This document shows, in pieces, positions 31,883-44,176 of a stretch of DNA of 64,000 nt (position 1 is its first letter; the number at the start of each line of letters is the position of its first letter). Origin of the DNA: Rhizodiscina lignyota (lineage: Eukaryota > Ascomycota > Dothideomycetes > Aulographales > Rhizodiscinaceae); contig ML978125.1 of NCBI GenBank assembly GCA_010015805.1, forward strand, positions 2,294,001 through 2,358,000, written 5' to 3'. Made by a program: the position numbers and the translations under genes. The notes beneath the pieces were generated by a model. It saw only the letters and a list, made by a program, of their open reading frames with translations. It did no database searches and was not told the DNA's origin.

Positions 31883-33480
31883 ATGTTCTTCTACAGTCTT
31901 ACAACAATAGCCACAGCAGCACTTCTCTTACCCTCTGTCTCTCTTGCACATCAATGCAGTAAATACTCTCTCCCCAGCCAAGACGAAATTCGAGCTGCGG
32001 AAAAGGTACCCACCGGAAATCCAGCTAAATGCCTTTCGGGCACCAAGTTCTTTCCTCAGCGAGTCGATCACTCCAGCAGCGATACATCTCCGAATTCAAC
32101 CTTTCTTCAGCAGTATGAAATCCACGACCAACACTTCACGCCGGGAGGGCCAATCATCTATTGGCAGAATCCGGAGCAAACATATGGTTGTCTCAACAAT
32201 ACATCAGGGCCAGCTTGGGCAGACGAGCTCGGCGGAATGGCCATCTCCCTAGAACAACGATATTATGGACTCAGCACGCCTCCTGGCCTGAACTACACGG
32301 AAAATACAAACTGGACAAACGCCGATATGAAGTACCTGACATTGGAGAACTCGTTGTTAGATGCTGTAACCTTCGTGGAATGGATCAGATGCAACTACCC
32401 AGGTGCCAAGGATAGTAAGGTTATTGTTTTCGGAGGTAAGTATGATTGTTTTTAGGCCAAGCAAAGTATCGCATTACACATTGAATCTAACAAGCTCATA
32501 GGCTCATATCCAGGATTCCTCACTATAAACTTCAGGGTCAAGTACCCAGATGTCTTCTACGGTGGTCTAGCTTCGAGCTCGGTCACACGCGGCCTTGATG
32601 TCAATATATTTTCGAAATACACATTCGCATGGGGAAACTGGGTGGGCTGGTCCATCGTCCGACACGTGAATGGTGGGCTAATGTGATACAGGCAAGCCAA
32701 GTAACAAGCGAGATCTCCGCGCTGGCAGCATCGAGGATAAAGCAAGCATTCGTCGACATCCGCGAAATGGTTAAAACTGGTAACGTCTCTGGACTTCAGG
32801 AAGCGCTTCACCTCTGCACCCCTGTCAAGTCTGCCGAACAAGCCTCCATAATCCCATTTGGGCTGTTCGGCCTGTTCACTGAGAACATCCAAAATAACCG
32901 GCCTTCATTCGGCAGTCCCGGCTCCCTAACAATTGAGACTGCGCTCAATTCAAGCGACTCTCTCGAAATTCTCGGCACAATAACCAAGGCCTTCATCTTA
33001 TGGAACGGCTACCCCTCTAACTGCTTTCCATACGAAGACCAGCCGCGCACTCTGTTTAGTTGGATCCAGTGCACGTACCTTCCGTACAGCTCACCATACT
33101 CCACGGAAGACTCTATCTTCGGCGCCTTTCTACCCGATTATTCGCACCCACTCAGTCTTGATCCGACATGTCTGTCGGGATGGAATATGACGTCTAACCC
33201 AGGTGGCCCAGACTATCAACGTCGCATACGCGTCGATCAGGAGACCATTGACACTACCGAGCGCCTCATTCTCAGCGAGAACACGTGGGACCCTGTCATG
33301 TCGATAGGACCAGACAACATTTTCCCGCCGTTTGGGACAAATGGCAGCCGGATGTATTTCATTTCGTACACGTCGCATATTGAAGACATCTTGGTCGACA
33401 TGCCCACAGACGGAGTGTGGCTGAGGAATGCAAGGAAGTTTTACCTGGAGACATTCAAGGAATGGTTGGGCAGAGTCTAA
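31883..33480 (+). CDS. secreted serine peptidase, family S28 (Pro-Xaa carboxypeptidase-like)
   Basis: Three exons, 31883-32435, 32502-32641 and 32692-33480, give 493 residues. A signal peptide (MFFYSLTTIATAALLLPSVS) is followed by FFPQRVDH and GGPIIYWQNPE, both typical of S28. The first junction (GTAAGT...CATAG) rebuilds the nucleophile motif VFGGSYPGFL with Ser186. The second intron (50 nt, unusual GTGGGC donor, GGCTAATG branch, ACAG acceptor) corrects the frame and yields WGNWASQVTSE. Catalytic Asp lies near 431 (NTWDPV) and His near 460 (YTSHIED). Many N-glycosylation sites. Fungal S28 enzymes are acid-active secreted peptidases that cleave after proline. Confidence 0.88.
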
Positions 33481-33899
33481 TTCGTTGCTTGAGAGTATAT
33501 GCCTGGGAATGGACGAGTGTAAGCATTTGAGTGATGATTAGAGTAATGCTGTCGAGTTAAGTAGTAATGTGCAAAGAACGTTCTGTTTGACTGGAATATC
33601 ATTTGTTCATAAGGTCGTCGAAGACAAAGATTTGGCCAGGTAAGGGCCCTCAGAGAAGATGCTTTCATTTCTTGTCTTTTGTTAATTCAGATAAGTAGAA
33701 AAATGGACCGCATGGCTATGAGAGAAAGAGTAGTTCCGCAGCAGTTTGTTTCATGAGCAAGTAAGTGTTGCAGAGTCAAGTTAACCCCCAAGATCCGATC
33801 GCCACTTCAGAAGTTCAGAGCCACCGTTACATCGCCGCGCTTATCACCGCTTTTGAATCACCTGCCAGAGGCACATCATTACAGTGGACAGTCTCAGCC
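33481..33899. other. intergenic between convergent genes
   Basis: 3' flanks of the S28 peptidase and of the repeated-exon gene. Nothing else seen. Confidence 0.5.
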
Positions 33900-34715
33900 T
33901 CAGTGCACAGGACGGCCCGACAGCGCGATCAAGGCCTGGAATCTGTCAGCGGCATATCTGTCTCTTCGCAAGGAGCAGTCGTTACGCACGTCGCAGATGG
34001 CCTGACTGGCATGGCCACAGACCTTTGTGTAGATGAGATTTGTTAGGAAGCTGGCTATTTCGCTCGGATTGATCTTCTCCACCTCGCGCTTCATCATTTC
34101 GACATTCTTATGTGCTTCTCTCTTTCTGGGGGAGACGATGACGCCGACTTCATCGCACACTGGGGGATTCTTGCTCTCCTGCGACGTATCAGCATGAATT
34201 GCACTCTCCTAACACAAACGTCTACTAACGTCGCATTCGACTGAGAATACTTGACGGGCTTCGATGTTATCTTCTTGCTCTTCCAGTTCGATTGCCGGGT
34301 CGATTTTTGGAAGGGGCGCCAGATCTCGCTGCTTGTGGATGCCAGTGATCCGAACCTTATTGCACACTGGAGGATCCTTGTTGTACTGCGCTGTATCAGA
34401 AATATATTCTATCGAGGGCTAGCCGTGAGTAACAGGCACTTACGTCGCAGATAATAGCAACATCATTTCGCTCCGCAAGCTTGACGGACGGAGTGATATG
34501 ATCACGCTTTTCCTCGGGGACGCCGATGACAGTGACCTCATCGTACCAGGGCTGTGGCGAATCGTACTGCACAGCGTCAGCAAAATACTCGTCTTCCCAA
34601 GCCGTATGCAGTCGACACTAACGTCGTAGATAATGGTGGCCAGCTGACGAGCTCCGACATTATCCTTCTTCGTTAGTACGCTCGCTGGACTAGATGCAGG
34701 AGGCGTTGGCCACAT
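33900..34715 (-). CDS. small protein encoded by repeated phase-0 exons, unknown family
   Basis: Five exons: 34623-34715, 34444-34566, 34230-34385, 33990-34178 and 33900-33935, with introns of 56, 58, 51 and 54 nt (donors GTTAGT, GTAAGT, GTTAGT, GTGCGT; all CAG acceptors). They give 198 residues. Every intron is phase 0, and each of the first four exons ends with an Asp codon: LATIIYD, VAIICD, FSVECD and SQAICD. Exons 2-4 begin alike: YDSPQPWYDEVTVIG, YNKDPPVCNKVRITG and ESKNPPVCDEVGVIV. Exons 1 and 3 also end alike (KKDNVGARQ versus QEDNIEARQ). So the gene grew by duplication of a module of about 40-63 residues carrying two cysteines. The start at 34715 (MWPTPPASS) is uncertain: the frame upstream is open and hydrophobic (SFFSIVTFL), which would suit a signal peptide supplied by an unseen exon. 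No known domain recognised. Confidence 0.7.
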
Positions 34716-35768
34716 TAAGAAAGTGACGATGCTGAAGAAGGAGCGAATGTCGGCAAGACACGCAAGTTCAGAATTGCCGATAGAACAAAGTCAATGACTG
34801 CTCTGAACATCCTCGGGCAGAATTAAAGTTTGAAGCTCGTTAAGCTTTCTCAACAGCGCTTAACGATGCCTATTGTCAATGTAGTTGTCTTCCACGGACA
34901 TAAGGATAAGGAGAGGCACGTTGAGATATGGTATGGGAATGTCAATCAGTGAGTATAAGACCAACATGCTCAACTGGATCCCCACGCTTCGTCAGACATG
35001 TAAACTTATTCATTTGGTTCATTTCACGTGTATTTATCGCTTTTGAGGGAGTAAGAGGACTGGCTTTTCGCACTGGTTGAACAAATACCATGGCACATTG
35101 GCTTCTTCTTCTACATCCTGCGCTTCAAAGTGCCGAGCAACTCTCGTGGGGACACGGAGAGTTTGCTAAATTTGAACTCTGGCGAGTGAGCGAGTATTGC
35201 GCGTGATGGCCTCAGGAGCCGTTAAAGGCGTTGAAGGGTGATTGGGAAAGCTCGGCTTCCCCAGCCGCAATCAGGAACCGGCATCTAGCTGGCGCGCTAA
35301 ACAGGGGCTTGATGGCTGGTACTGTACTAATCGGAGTATTCCGTCTGGGCGCCGCCCGCAAACCATCTGGTGCTCCGTCGTCACCACGAGCTGCTCCGCT
35401 GCACTCTTCCTCCTTCCTACTTGCTACTGACTCCCTTTCCCCCTTCACATCTTGTGTCATCTTGTGCGCATCTGGCTCAGCTCGAGAGCCACTTACAGCC
35501 ATAGCAGTAGGGACACTTTCGACAAGAGTTCGTTTTGTCGGCGCTGAACTGGTCGATCCTCCCTGCGCGTCGTAACTTTTCGCGACGCTCGGGTAGTGGA
35601 CCGCGCAACGACAGCACATAAAGCACCAAGAGCTTCTCAAGACCCATTAGCCTCTCATCGAGAGACTGTGATGTCCTCCTCGAGCTGACGCAAGGCATTC
35701 ACGACACCTCGCGGCCTTCGAACCCTTCAGCTGAAGCTTCAGTTGCTGATCGCAACGCCTCCGTCACC
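34716..35768. other. intergenic, divergent promoters
   Basis: Between the repeated-exon gene (minus) and SIN3 (plus). The SIN3-proximal half (35200-35700) is GC-richer and has open but unconvincing frames on both strands. No additional copies of the repeated exon were found here. Confidence 0.5.
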
Positions 35769-38700
35769 ATGAACCCTCTACATCGGGACCTGATGTATCC
35801 TGAACCTCGAAGGGCGCCGGAGAGCCCTTCAGACCCCCAGTCTCAGCCCTCGAGACCTTTGGGAGCTTTCGGGTATGTCTGTCCAGCGTTAGACCTCTGC
35901 AGCGGTTTAATGGCTCCTTGCGACGATTCCCTTGACTGATCACTTCACTTTACTCACAGAAACCCTTCCACACCACAACAGCAGTCTTCAGCACAGACTA
36001 GTCCACCAGTGCTACCACCGCCAGGTTTGTACCCGTATTTTGCCGCATGAGCTGGGCCCGTTTGCTGACAGCTCTGAATTTGCAGGATCCTTCCTCCAAG
36101 GACAAACATCAAGCTCAAGCCTTCCTCACATTGCGGGCCTGACTCAAGCTTCTCAGGCCTCCCCCCAACAAGCTTCCCAAGCTCTTCCAAGCATGCAAAC
36201 TACGCCGTCTGAGGTAGTGTCGAACTATGCGCCACAAGCCGCTCTGAGCCATGGCTTATCATCGCTCCAGAGCACCTCACAGCGCCATCCTCTCCAAGGC
36301 GACGAATCGGACCGTAACCAAACATTGATTGACCAGAAGGATAATGAACCGCAGCAGTCGGGAGACATTCACACACGAGACACAGACCAGCAGGAGAGGG
36401 AGATATCAGAGCGTCAGCACCTGGAATCGTCGCATGCACAAGCGCAACCACAACCTCATGAGAACCATGCTGGCTCTGTGCCGCTTCATCAGCCTGTTGC
36501 TGTTGCGCCTGTTCGCTCGATCCATGGTCCGAACGGTATTCTGGGAGGTGCATCTGCACCGGTCAACGGCCCGATGTCGCTGAACGCACAACTTGGAGCT
36601 CCTACTGGACCGGCAAATGTCTTCGGTGGTGGCCCATCTGCTCAGAACGAGCCACCGCCTCGTGCACAGCCAGCACAAGCGACTCCTCAAACTCTTCCTG
36701 CCGCATCCTTCGCGTCGTCGACGGCTGCTACCGTGCAGCAGTCTCAGGCCGCCATGGTTGGTCAGGGACAGCAACCGATTTTAAACGTATGGATCCCTAA
36801 TCACGAAGCAAAGCATATTCATGCCGTGAGCATTGAACGCTGACCATACTAGGATGCATTGAGCTACCTCGACCAAGTTAAGGTCCAATTTGCTGAACGA
36901 CCTGATGTGTACAACAAGTTTCTTGACATCATGAAAGACTTTAAGAGTGGCGCGTAAGTGTAGTGTTGTCTCTGCGTTCATGGACATACTAACTTTACTA
37001 GCATTGACACACCAGGAGTCATTGATCGAGTCTCGAACCTGTTTGCAGGAAATCCGAACCTAATCCAAGGTTTCAACACCTTCCTTCCTCCCGGCTACAA
37101 GATTGAGTGTGGAACGACAGACAATCCAAATGCCATTCGTGTGACTACTCCTATGGGCACTATAACCTCACAACTGCCCACTCGCCCGCAATCAAATCCT
37201 CGTCAAGTTGCGTTGGGCGCAAACGGTATGGCATCTGATGACAGGGCATATTATGAGGGCGGGTCGAGGAACACAAGCGGCGCTTGGCAATCCCAGGCAG
37301 CTCAAGGCGCGCAAGATTCGGCGTATGGAGCAGACAGGCGTGGTGCTTCCGGAGCCGGCTATGCTGGTAGTATTGCACAAAACACTTCCGCTCCATTGTC
37401 TCCGGAAGTTCAGCGTGCACAACAAATCGCTAATCAGGACGCGGCTATGATTCATCAGCAAGAGCAGCGAGGTGTTTCACAGCTGCAGAATGCTGCTTCA
37501 GTAGCAGGGTCGGGACAAGGTGTGTCTTCTATACCAGGTGTTTCTTTAACATCATTCTCCGAACAAGCAGTTAATGGCTTGGGAGGCATCCTACCGCAAG
37601 GAATGCAGGCTGGCGCGCTTGAAAAGCGAGGTCCTGTCGAATTCAATCACGCGATCAGTTATGTCAATAAGATCAAGGTGAGTTGTTGTGTGTTCTGTGA
37701 AGATATGACACGCTAACGTGGCTGCCATATTTTAGAACCGCTTCTCGGCACAACCTGACATCTATAAACAATTCCTGGAAATCTTGCAAACTTACCAGCG
37801 CGAGTCAAAACCGATCCAAGAAGTCTATGGTCAAGTCACACAGCTCTTTTCTTCGGCTCCAGATCTTTTGGAAGACTTCAAGCAATTCCTTCCTGAATCC
37901 GCAGCACACGCTAAGGCTATGGCTGCCAGTCGAGGTGAAGAAGCAATGCTGAGCAATATGCGCAATGATCCTGCATACGTTGCGGCCATGCCTCAACAGC
38001 TTCACACTCCTCGACAGGATCAGACGAGGATGCCACCGCTGGGGAATTTTGCGCCTACGCCAAACACTGGTAGAGAGACAAAGCGCAAGCGACAAGATAG
38101 GCAGGCACCAGGCCCCAGCTCGGCGGCAACAGCAATGCCTGTTGGGCCGGATGCTAGTGCGCAGGCCATGAGAGCTGGATACCCCGGAGGACATGTTGCA
38201 AAGGTCAGTAAAATTCTCAGTTCGTATCGAAATTAATGGTTCTATGGGCGTTTGAATTCATCCGAGCCTGAAACAACGATGAGAGTCTTGGCAAAGCTGC
38301 CTGGATGACGTCTCTCTCATTGTGAATGTCACGCCTCTATTATCTATTGTTTCTGGTTTTTCTTTCTTTCTGGAAGCATGTTACTGACATGTATTCCAAA
38401 CAGCGTCAGAAGCAGCCCCATGGCGTGAAGCCAGTCACCGCAACAGATCTTCCTCCTGTCTCTCCAACTTTGGTCCCTCCACAGCCCTCGCCGCTGCCAC
38501 CGAGTACCTCGAAAATGCCTACTCCGGACGAGCTTCAATTCTTCGAACGCGCCAAGAAGTTCATTTCGAATAAGAGCGGAACAAATGAGTTCTTGAAACT
38601 CTGTCAACTTTTCTCTGAGCAGCTCATCGACAAGTCCTCGCTTATGCGACGTGCGCACAACTACTTTGGTTCCAACCCAGAGTTGATGCAGTTTTTCAAG

Positions 38701-41144
38701 AAATTCATGGAGTACAAAGACGAGGATGAAGAGATTGAGAATAAGCCTCGTGCACGTGGTTCGCCTGGTCGTGTGGCTCTCATGAGCTGCCGATCCTATG
38801 GGCCGAGCTACCGACTACTCCCAAAGCGCGAGACTCAAGCTGTTTGCAGCGGTCGAGATGAGCTCTGTCGCTCTGTGCTCAATGACGAATGGGCTTCTCA
38901 TCCCACTTGGGCATCAGAAGACTCCGGATTTGTGGCACATCGCAAGAACATCCACGAGGAAGGTCTCCACCGCATCGAAGAGGAGCGTCATGACTACGAC
39001 TTTAACATCGAGGCGTGCAGCCGAACTGTACAGCTGCTTGAACCGATCGCTCAGCAGATGCTGATCGCTAGCCCAGAAGATCGGGCGGGTATGCAGCTTC
39101 CACCCGGCCTTGGCGGACAGAGCGAGACCATCTACAAGCGAGTCATCATGAAGATTTATGGCCGTGACCGTGGAAAGATTGTCATTGAGGAGATGTTCCG
39201 CCAGCCCTACAATGTCATCCCGACCGTCCTTAACCGCATCAAGCAGCGCCTCGAGGAGTGGAAGGGCGCCCAGCGAGAATGGGAGAAGGTCTGGCGCGAA
39301 CAAACGCAGAAGATATTCTGGCGCAGTCTTGACCACCAAAGCATCGGTGCGAAAATGGCAGACAAGCGACAGTTCCAAACCAAAACTCTCCAGAATGAGA
39401 TTCAAGTCAAGTTCCAAGAGCAGAAAGATAGGCGCGACCGTGGTGTCGGTACGAGGAAGTTCCAGTTCTCATGGGATATTGAGGATGTCGACGTCCTTTT
39501 CGATGCTGCGAGGCTCGTTCTCGTGTTCGCGCAGATGTCCCACCAGGGAGAGACAACCACCCTTGAGGAGTTCTTGAAAGACTTTGTCAGCACCTTTTTC
39601 GGCATCGATAGAGCCAAGATTGAGCAGTCGCTCGAGATGGCATGGCATGTCCCCTCCTCGTCCGACGAGATGGATATAGCAACGCCGGGTACGAATGAAT
39701 TCGCCTCACGTACGAGGATAAACGGACGCGGTGCGAACCTCCATCGCGCAGTCCTTGAGCGTGGTCGTGCTGGCAGAACTCTACAGCCAGACCTAGATGT
39801 CAGCGTTGCCTCCGGAAGCCGAGCGACTACACCTGGAGTTGCTTCTGCAGCGGAGGATGATGGAGCCGCCCCGATGGAAGGTGTTGAAGATATGCAGCCG
39901 ACTGAGCCTCATATGGAAAAGTGGATGGAATATCCCGCGGACGGCAACTTCGCCAATGGCCAACAGATCGCTATCAACGAGCCCTTCACGCGCACGCATT
40001 ACCACATGTTCTGCAACTTGCCGATTTACTGCTTTGTCCGCATGTTCCTCATTCTCTACGAGCGCCTCTACAACCTCAAGAAGGTCGAGGCGGATGTTCA
40101 CGACTTGATCAGGAAGGCCATGGCGCCGAAACCAGCGCGTGACCTCGGTATGATCGACAAGTACCCAAGCGACTTCTTCACCGACGTAAGCGAGAATGCG
40201 AACTTTTACCAGCAGATGATCGGCTTGTTCGAGGAGAACCTTCGCGGCGATATAGAGGTAGGCCATATTGAGGAGACGCTGCGTCGATACTATCTTGAGA
40301 ATGGTTGGCAGCTCTACTCGTTCGATAAGCTGCTTGCCTCTCTTGCACGCTTTGCCTTGGCAGTCCGTGCGGGCGACTCGAAAGACAAGACATGGGACAT
40401 TTGGCTGGCGTTTAAGAAGGATCGAGCCAAGTCTGAGACGACGCATGAAGAGGAGCTCGCAGTCCGCAGGACTGTGCAGAAGTACATCAAGGAAGGAGAT
40501 ATGTATAGGATCACTCTTGCCAATCCGGTAAGCACCAAGCTCCCTCTTTCTCCTCCTCACAACATTTCTTCCTCATCACAACATTCTTTTCTCCTCACAA
40601 CAATACTGATATGCACCTTCAGCAAATTCCATCTGAGACCACCCGTGTCTATATTCGTCTCTTTCCCACCGACGAGACGACCTTTGATCTCACCGAGTAC
40701 ACCGAAGAGCGCAACTGGCGCTTCTACGTGTCTGCCTGGCTCCACGTCGAACCCACCGAGGGTATACGCGACGACAAGGTGCAGGTGCCGTTCCTGAGGC
40801 GCCAGCATCTCGGCGAAGCGCTCGCAGCCAGCGACGAAATGATCGTCAGCAACGAGTCTCTCAAGGTGCGCGTCCCGCTGGAAAACTACAAGCCGAACTT
40901 CGAACCGGACTGCTGGGAGTACATTATCAACCCGCGGGCCCTGACACAGACCAAGGAGACTGAGGAGGAGATGGAGCAGAGGAATGAGCAGGCGGCGGAG
41001 ATTGCCGAGGAGAAGATCGTCTTGAACAGCCCATGGACGAAGGACATGGCCAAGGGCGCGGTGGATGCGAAGAACCAGGAATTCAGGCACGCTCTGGACG
41101 AGGCTCTGGACATGGACGGGGGCGCCGAAGAAGTGGAGGCGTGA
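35769..41144 (+). CDS. SIN3: SIN3 transcriptional corepressor scaffold
   Basis: Eight exons: 35769-35872, 35960-36024, 36086-36786, 36853-36953, 37002-37677, 37736-38203, 38404-40527 and 40623-41144, all phases matching, give 1586 residues (yeast Sin3 is 1536). An N-terminal Gln/Pro/Ser-rich region is followed by three paired amphipathic helix domains: PAH1 from about residue 291 ([13 protein letters not shown]), PAH2 near 540 ([12 protein letters not shown] across a splice) and PAH3 near 744 ([11 protein letters not shown]). The Sin3 HDAC-interaction region starts near 828 ([18 protein letters not shown]), with the large C-terminal domain beyond. The protein scaffolds the Rpd3-type histone deacetylase complex in the nucleus. 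Intron 6 (200 nt) is long for this genome. Confidence 0.95.
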
Positions 41145-41672
41145 GTGGATTCTGACAAGTATGACGAATTGAAACGATCGGGTGCATTTGATTTCTTTTA
41201 TTCAAGGCATGGGAGTTTGCGATATTACAGCCTGCCGCTGGGTGGTCTCACGAACCCTAAGCGCTGACGGGTTGAAGACATTTGGGAGGTTGGGACGTCT
41301 TCATTCCGCCGCTCTCAGCGATGTATCATCGGACTTCGGTCGATTCGTGTTGTTTTGCGGTGAACAATGATCGGACTTTTCACTCTAGCACAATCAAAAC
41401 GATCTTAGAACATTCTGAGTGTGCTCAAAATTGAAAACTATTGCTTGATTTCTCGAAAGCCTAGCTTTATTAGTCCTATGCCATTGGGACGAGTTGACTC
41501 ATGGTGGAAGAAGTATGAATCTATCGTGACTACTGCCCACCGTCCACCAAAGCCTTTCCCCTCACAAGCATCGAGAGAAAGATGGCGGTAGATATTCAAC
41601 GAGTAGATAGAAGCATTTCCATTGCAGATACATCCTGGGTATATAGTACAAGGTCACCAAACTCCAAACAGA
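41145..41672. other. intergenic between convergent genes
   Basis: 3' flanks of SIN3 and TVP23; no gene seen. Confidence 0.5.
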
Positions 41673-42444
41673 CTACCCTCTGAACATCCGGTTGAATAGA
41701 CTGCCTGCAATATTCTGTGCGAATCCACCCGTGTTCAAAGCACTAGATGCAAAGCTAGTCGCCTGGCTGAATTTGTCGCATCTCGAGAAAGCGAGTGTAT
41801 TCGTGATGGTAAGCACCAGCGCAATGACTGTTTTATATCAGCTTCTGCTCGCATCTCCACTGTGATGGATATAACTCACCAACTAATATCAAGCTCACAA
41901 ACTCCAGCTTAACGCACGCTACAACCGCCAGCGCCACCCACAGCGCCGGCTGCGCGTACATGGCGAGCCAGAAGAACCGCTTGTCCGTCGCGTTGATCGT
42001 TCGGGTCTCAGGGTCGGCGGATTCGAATACCCAGCGCGAGTCGCCGCCGGCGTTATTGTCAACTTCATTCCACCATCGGAGACCAACGAGGCGCCGTCCG
42101 GCTATGTTCTTGGTGTAGTAGAAGTCGGCTGCGAGGAGGAGGACAACGACTATGAAGACGAAGACGCTGTGTATGGCGAGTCAGCACCGTTGATTTAGTG
42201 GCATTATGACCGGAAGAAATAGAATGACAGAGGATTCGAGGACGAAAACAAATATACTGACAAACTTGTGAAGACGAGGAGGCCGAGAAGATAGAATACC
42301 AGGCTTGCTGTCAAGAACTAGTCAGCTCCTAGGGCGCAAACTTGGGAGAACGAGCGTACCAATCCTGAAAGAAAGGAAGGTGATAAGCGTAATAGGATGT
42401 GCGCTTAAGCGCCAGTTCAGTTCACCAGTTCGAGCCTCTTCCAT
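41673..42444 (-). CDS. TVP23: Golgi membrane protein TVP23
   Basis: Four exons, 42360-42444, 42262-42307, 41880-42166 and 41673-41827, with introns of 52, 95 and 52 nt, give 190 residues. Conserved blocks: [59 protein letters not shown] and the C-terminal [10 protein letters not shown]. Four membrane helices. TVP23 resides in late Golgi vesicles together with Yip-type proteins and assists vesicle trafficking. No single ORF longer than 102 codons covers it, so only splicing reveals the gene. Its start lies 230 bp from that of the complex I subunit on the other strand. Confidence 0.93.
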
Positions 42445-42674
42445 GTCGGAGAAATTGCAAGTCGAAGCTACGCATGTGCAGTGAGGCTCAATTGAAGGCC
42501 GCAGCTTAAAGTGAAAGTTGTATGGATCGGACGAAGCCAACGTTTTACCGACGATGCCCCGACGGCCCGCATCCTGACGACTTCGATTTCGTACACCACT
42601 TAAAGGGCAAGCATCTCCACTCTGCATCAAAAGTCGACCTGAATCGAGGCGGCGGAAGCTTCACCGCGCCGACA
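42445..42674. promoter_or_regulatory. compact bidirectional promoter, TVP23 / NUO49
   Basis: 230 bp separate two divergent start codons. The region must carry both promoters and 5' leaders. No defined box recognised. Confidence 0.6.
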
Positions 42675-44176
42675 ATGCCCGTCTCAGCAGCACGATTCGC
42701 GAGCCACGCCGCGAAGCGGCTCTGTACGAGCTCGAGGATACCTCCCCTACGACACCACGCACGTTGTTTCGCCGCAGCCACACGCCGCTACGCCGAACCC
42801 TACCAAGGCACTCGACTGATACCCGTCGACGCGAACTTCGAGCAGACAGTCGAGGGAAGCACAGGTGTTGAGCCCGAGCCGACAGAAGACCCGAACAAGA
42901 GGAAGATCCGACACTACACTGTCAACTTTGGCCCTCAGCATCCCGCTGCGCACGGTGTGCTGCGACTGATTCTCGAAATCAATGGCGAGCAGATTGTGCG
43001 CGCGGATCCGCATGTCGGACTGCTGCACCGTGGCACGGAGAAGTTGATTGAATACCGGACATATCTTCAGGCTCTGCCGTACTTTGATCGTTTGGACTAC
43101 GTCTCCATGATGACGAACGAGCAGTGCTATTCGTTGGCCGTGGAGAAACTTCTGAACATTGAGATTCCAGATCGCGCAAAGTGGATCCGGACATTGTTTG
43201 GAGAGATTACGAGGGTATTGAATCATCTGATGTCCGTTCTATCGCACGCTATGGACGTTGGTGCGCTCACGCCATTCTTGTGGGGCTTCGAGGAGCGAGA
43301 GAAATTGATGGTATGAAACGTTCTATCTGGAACACAGTCAATTGCTAATAGCCGACCAGGAGTTCTACGAACGTGTCTCGGGCGCTCGATTGCACGCCGC
43401 ATATGTCCGACCTGGGGGTGTCTCTCAAGATCTTCCTGTCGGACTTCTCGACGACATCTACCAATGGGCAACACAATTCGGCGACCGCATTGACGAGACG
43501 GAAGAGCTTCTGACGGACAACCGCATCTGGAAGGCGCGGACAGAGAATATCGGCGTCGTATCCGCAGCCGATGCGATCAACTACAGTTTCTCTGGCGTCA
43601 TGCTGCGCGGTTCTGGCATCCCATGGGACATTCGCAAGTCGCAACCATATGACGCTTACGACCAAGTAGAATTCGACGTGCCAGTCGGCGTGAACGGAGA
43701 CTGCTATGACCGCTACCTATGCCGGATGGAGGAGTTCCGCCAGTCATTGCGAATCATCCACCAATGCTTGAACAAGATGCCAGCCGGTCCTGTCAAGGTC
43801 GAAGACTACAAGATTGCACCGCCTCCACGTGCGGCGATGAAGGAAAACATGGAAGCGCTCATTCACCATTTTTTGCTATTTAGCAAGGGATACACGGTCC
43901 CACCTGGCGAAACATACAGCGCGATCGAGGCGCCCAAGGGGGAGATGGGTGTCTTTTTGGTCAGTGATGGCAGCGAGCGACCTTACAGGTGCAAGATTCG
44001 TGCGCCCGGTTTCGCGCACTTGAGCTGCATGGATCAGATTTCGAGAGGGCACTTGCTTGCGGATGCTGTGGCCATTATTGGAACTATGGACCTTGTGTTT
44101 GGAGGTACGCCCACTTCTCTTACCCATTTGATTTTAAAGAATGACAGCTAATATCTGTGCAGAGGTCGATAGGTAA
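42675..44176 (+). CDS. nuo49: NADH:ubiquinone oxidoreductase 49 kDa subunit (complex I)
   Basis: Three exons, 42675-43310, 43360-44104 and 44163-44176, give 464 residues. The start at 42675 yields an Arg/Ala-rich mitochondrial presequence ([17 protein letters not shown]); the frame is open further upstream but lacks such a signal. Conserved NuoD/NDUFS2 blocks: [45 protein letters not shown]-like [19 protein letters not shown] and [10 protein letters not shown]. The tiny last exon (14 nt) supplies the conserved end GEVDR. The subunit lines the quinone-binding site of the peripheral arm at the inner membrane. Nuclear gene, intact. Confidence 0.96.

Noticed and set aside
32642-32691. Apparent frameshift in the S28 peptidase
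   Set aside because: A 50 nt intron with GGCTAATG branch and ACAG acceptor restores the frame and gives a family-like WGNWASQV; only its GTGGGC donor is unusual.
36086-36786. Low-complexity Gln/Pro repeats as a microsatellite feature
   Set aside because: They are the normal disordered N-terminal region of SIN3.
39793-40560. 255-codon minus-strand ORF
   Set aside because: It lies antisense within the conserved SIN3 coding region and has no motif of its own; shadow of codon bias.
40557-41090. 177-codon minus-strand ORF opposite the SIN3 3' end
   Set aside because: Antisense shadow of SIN3 exon 8.
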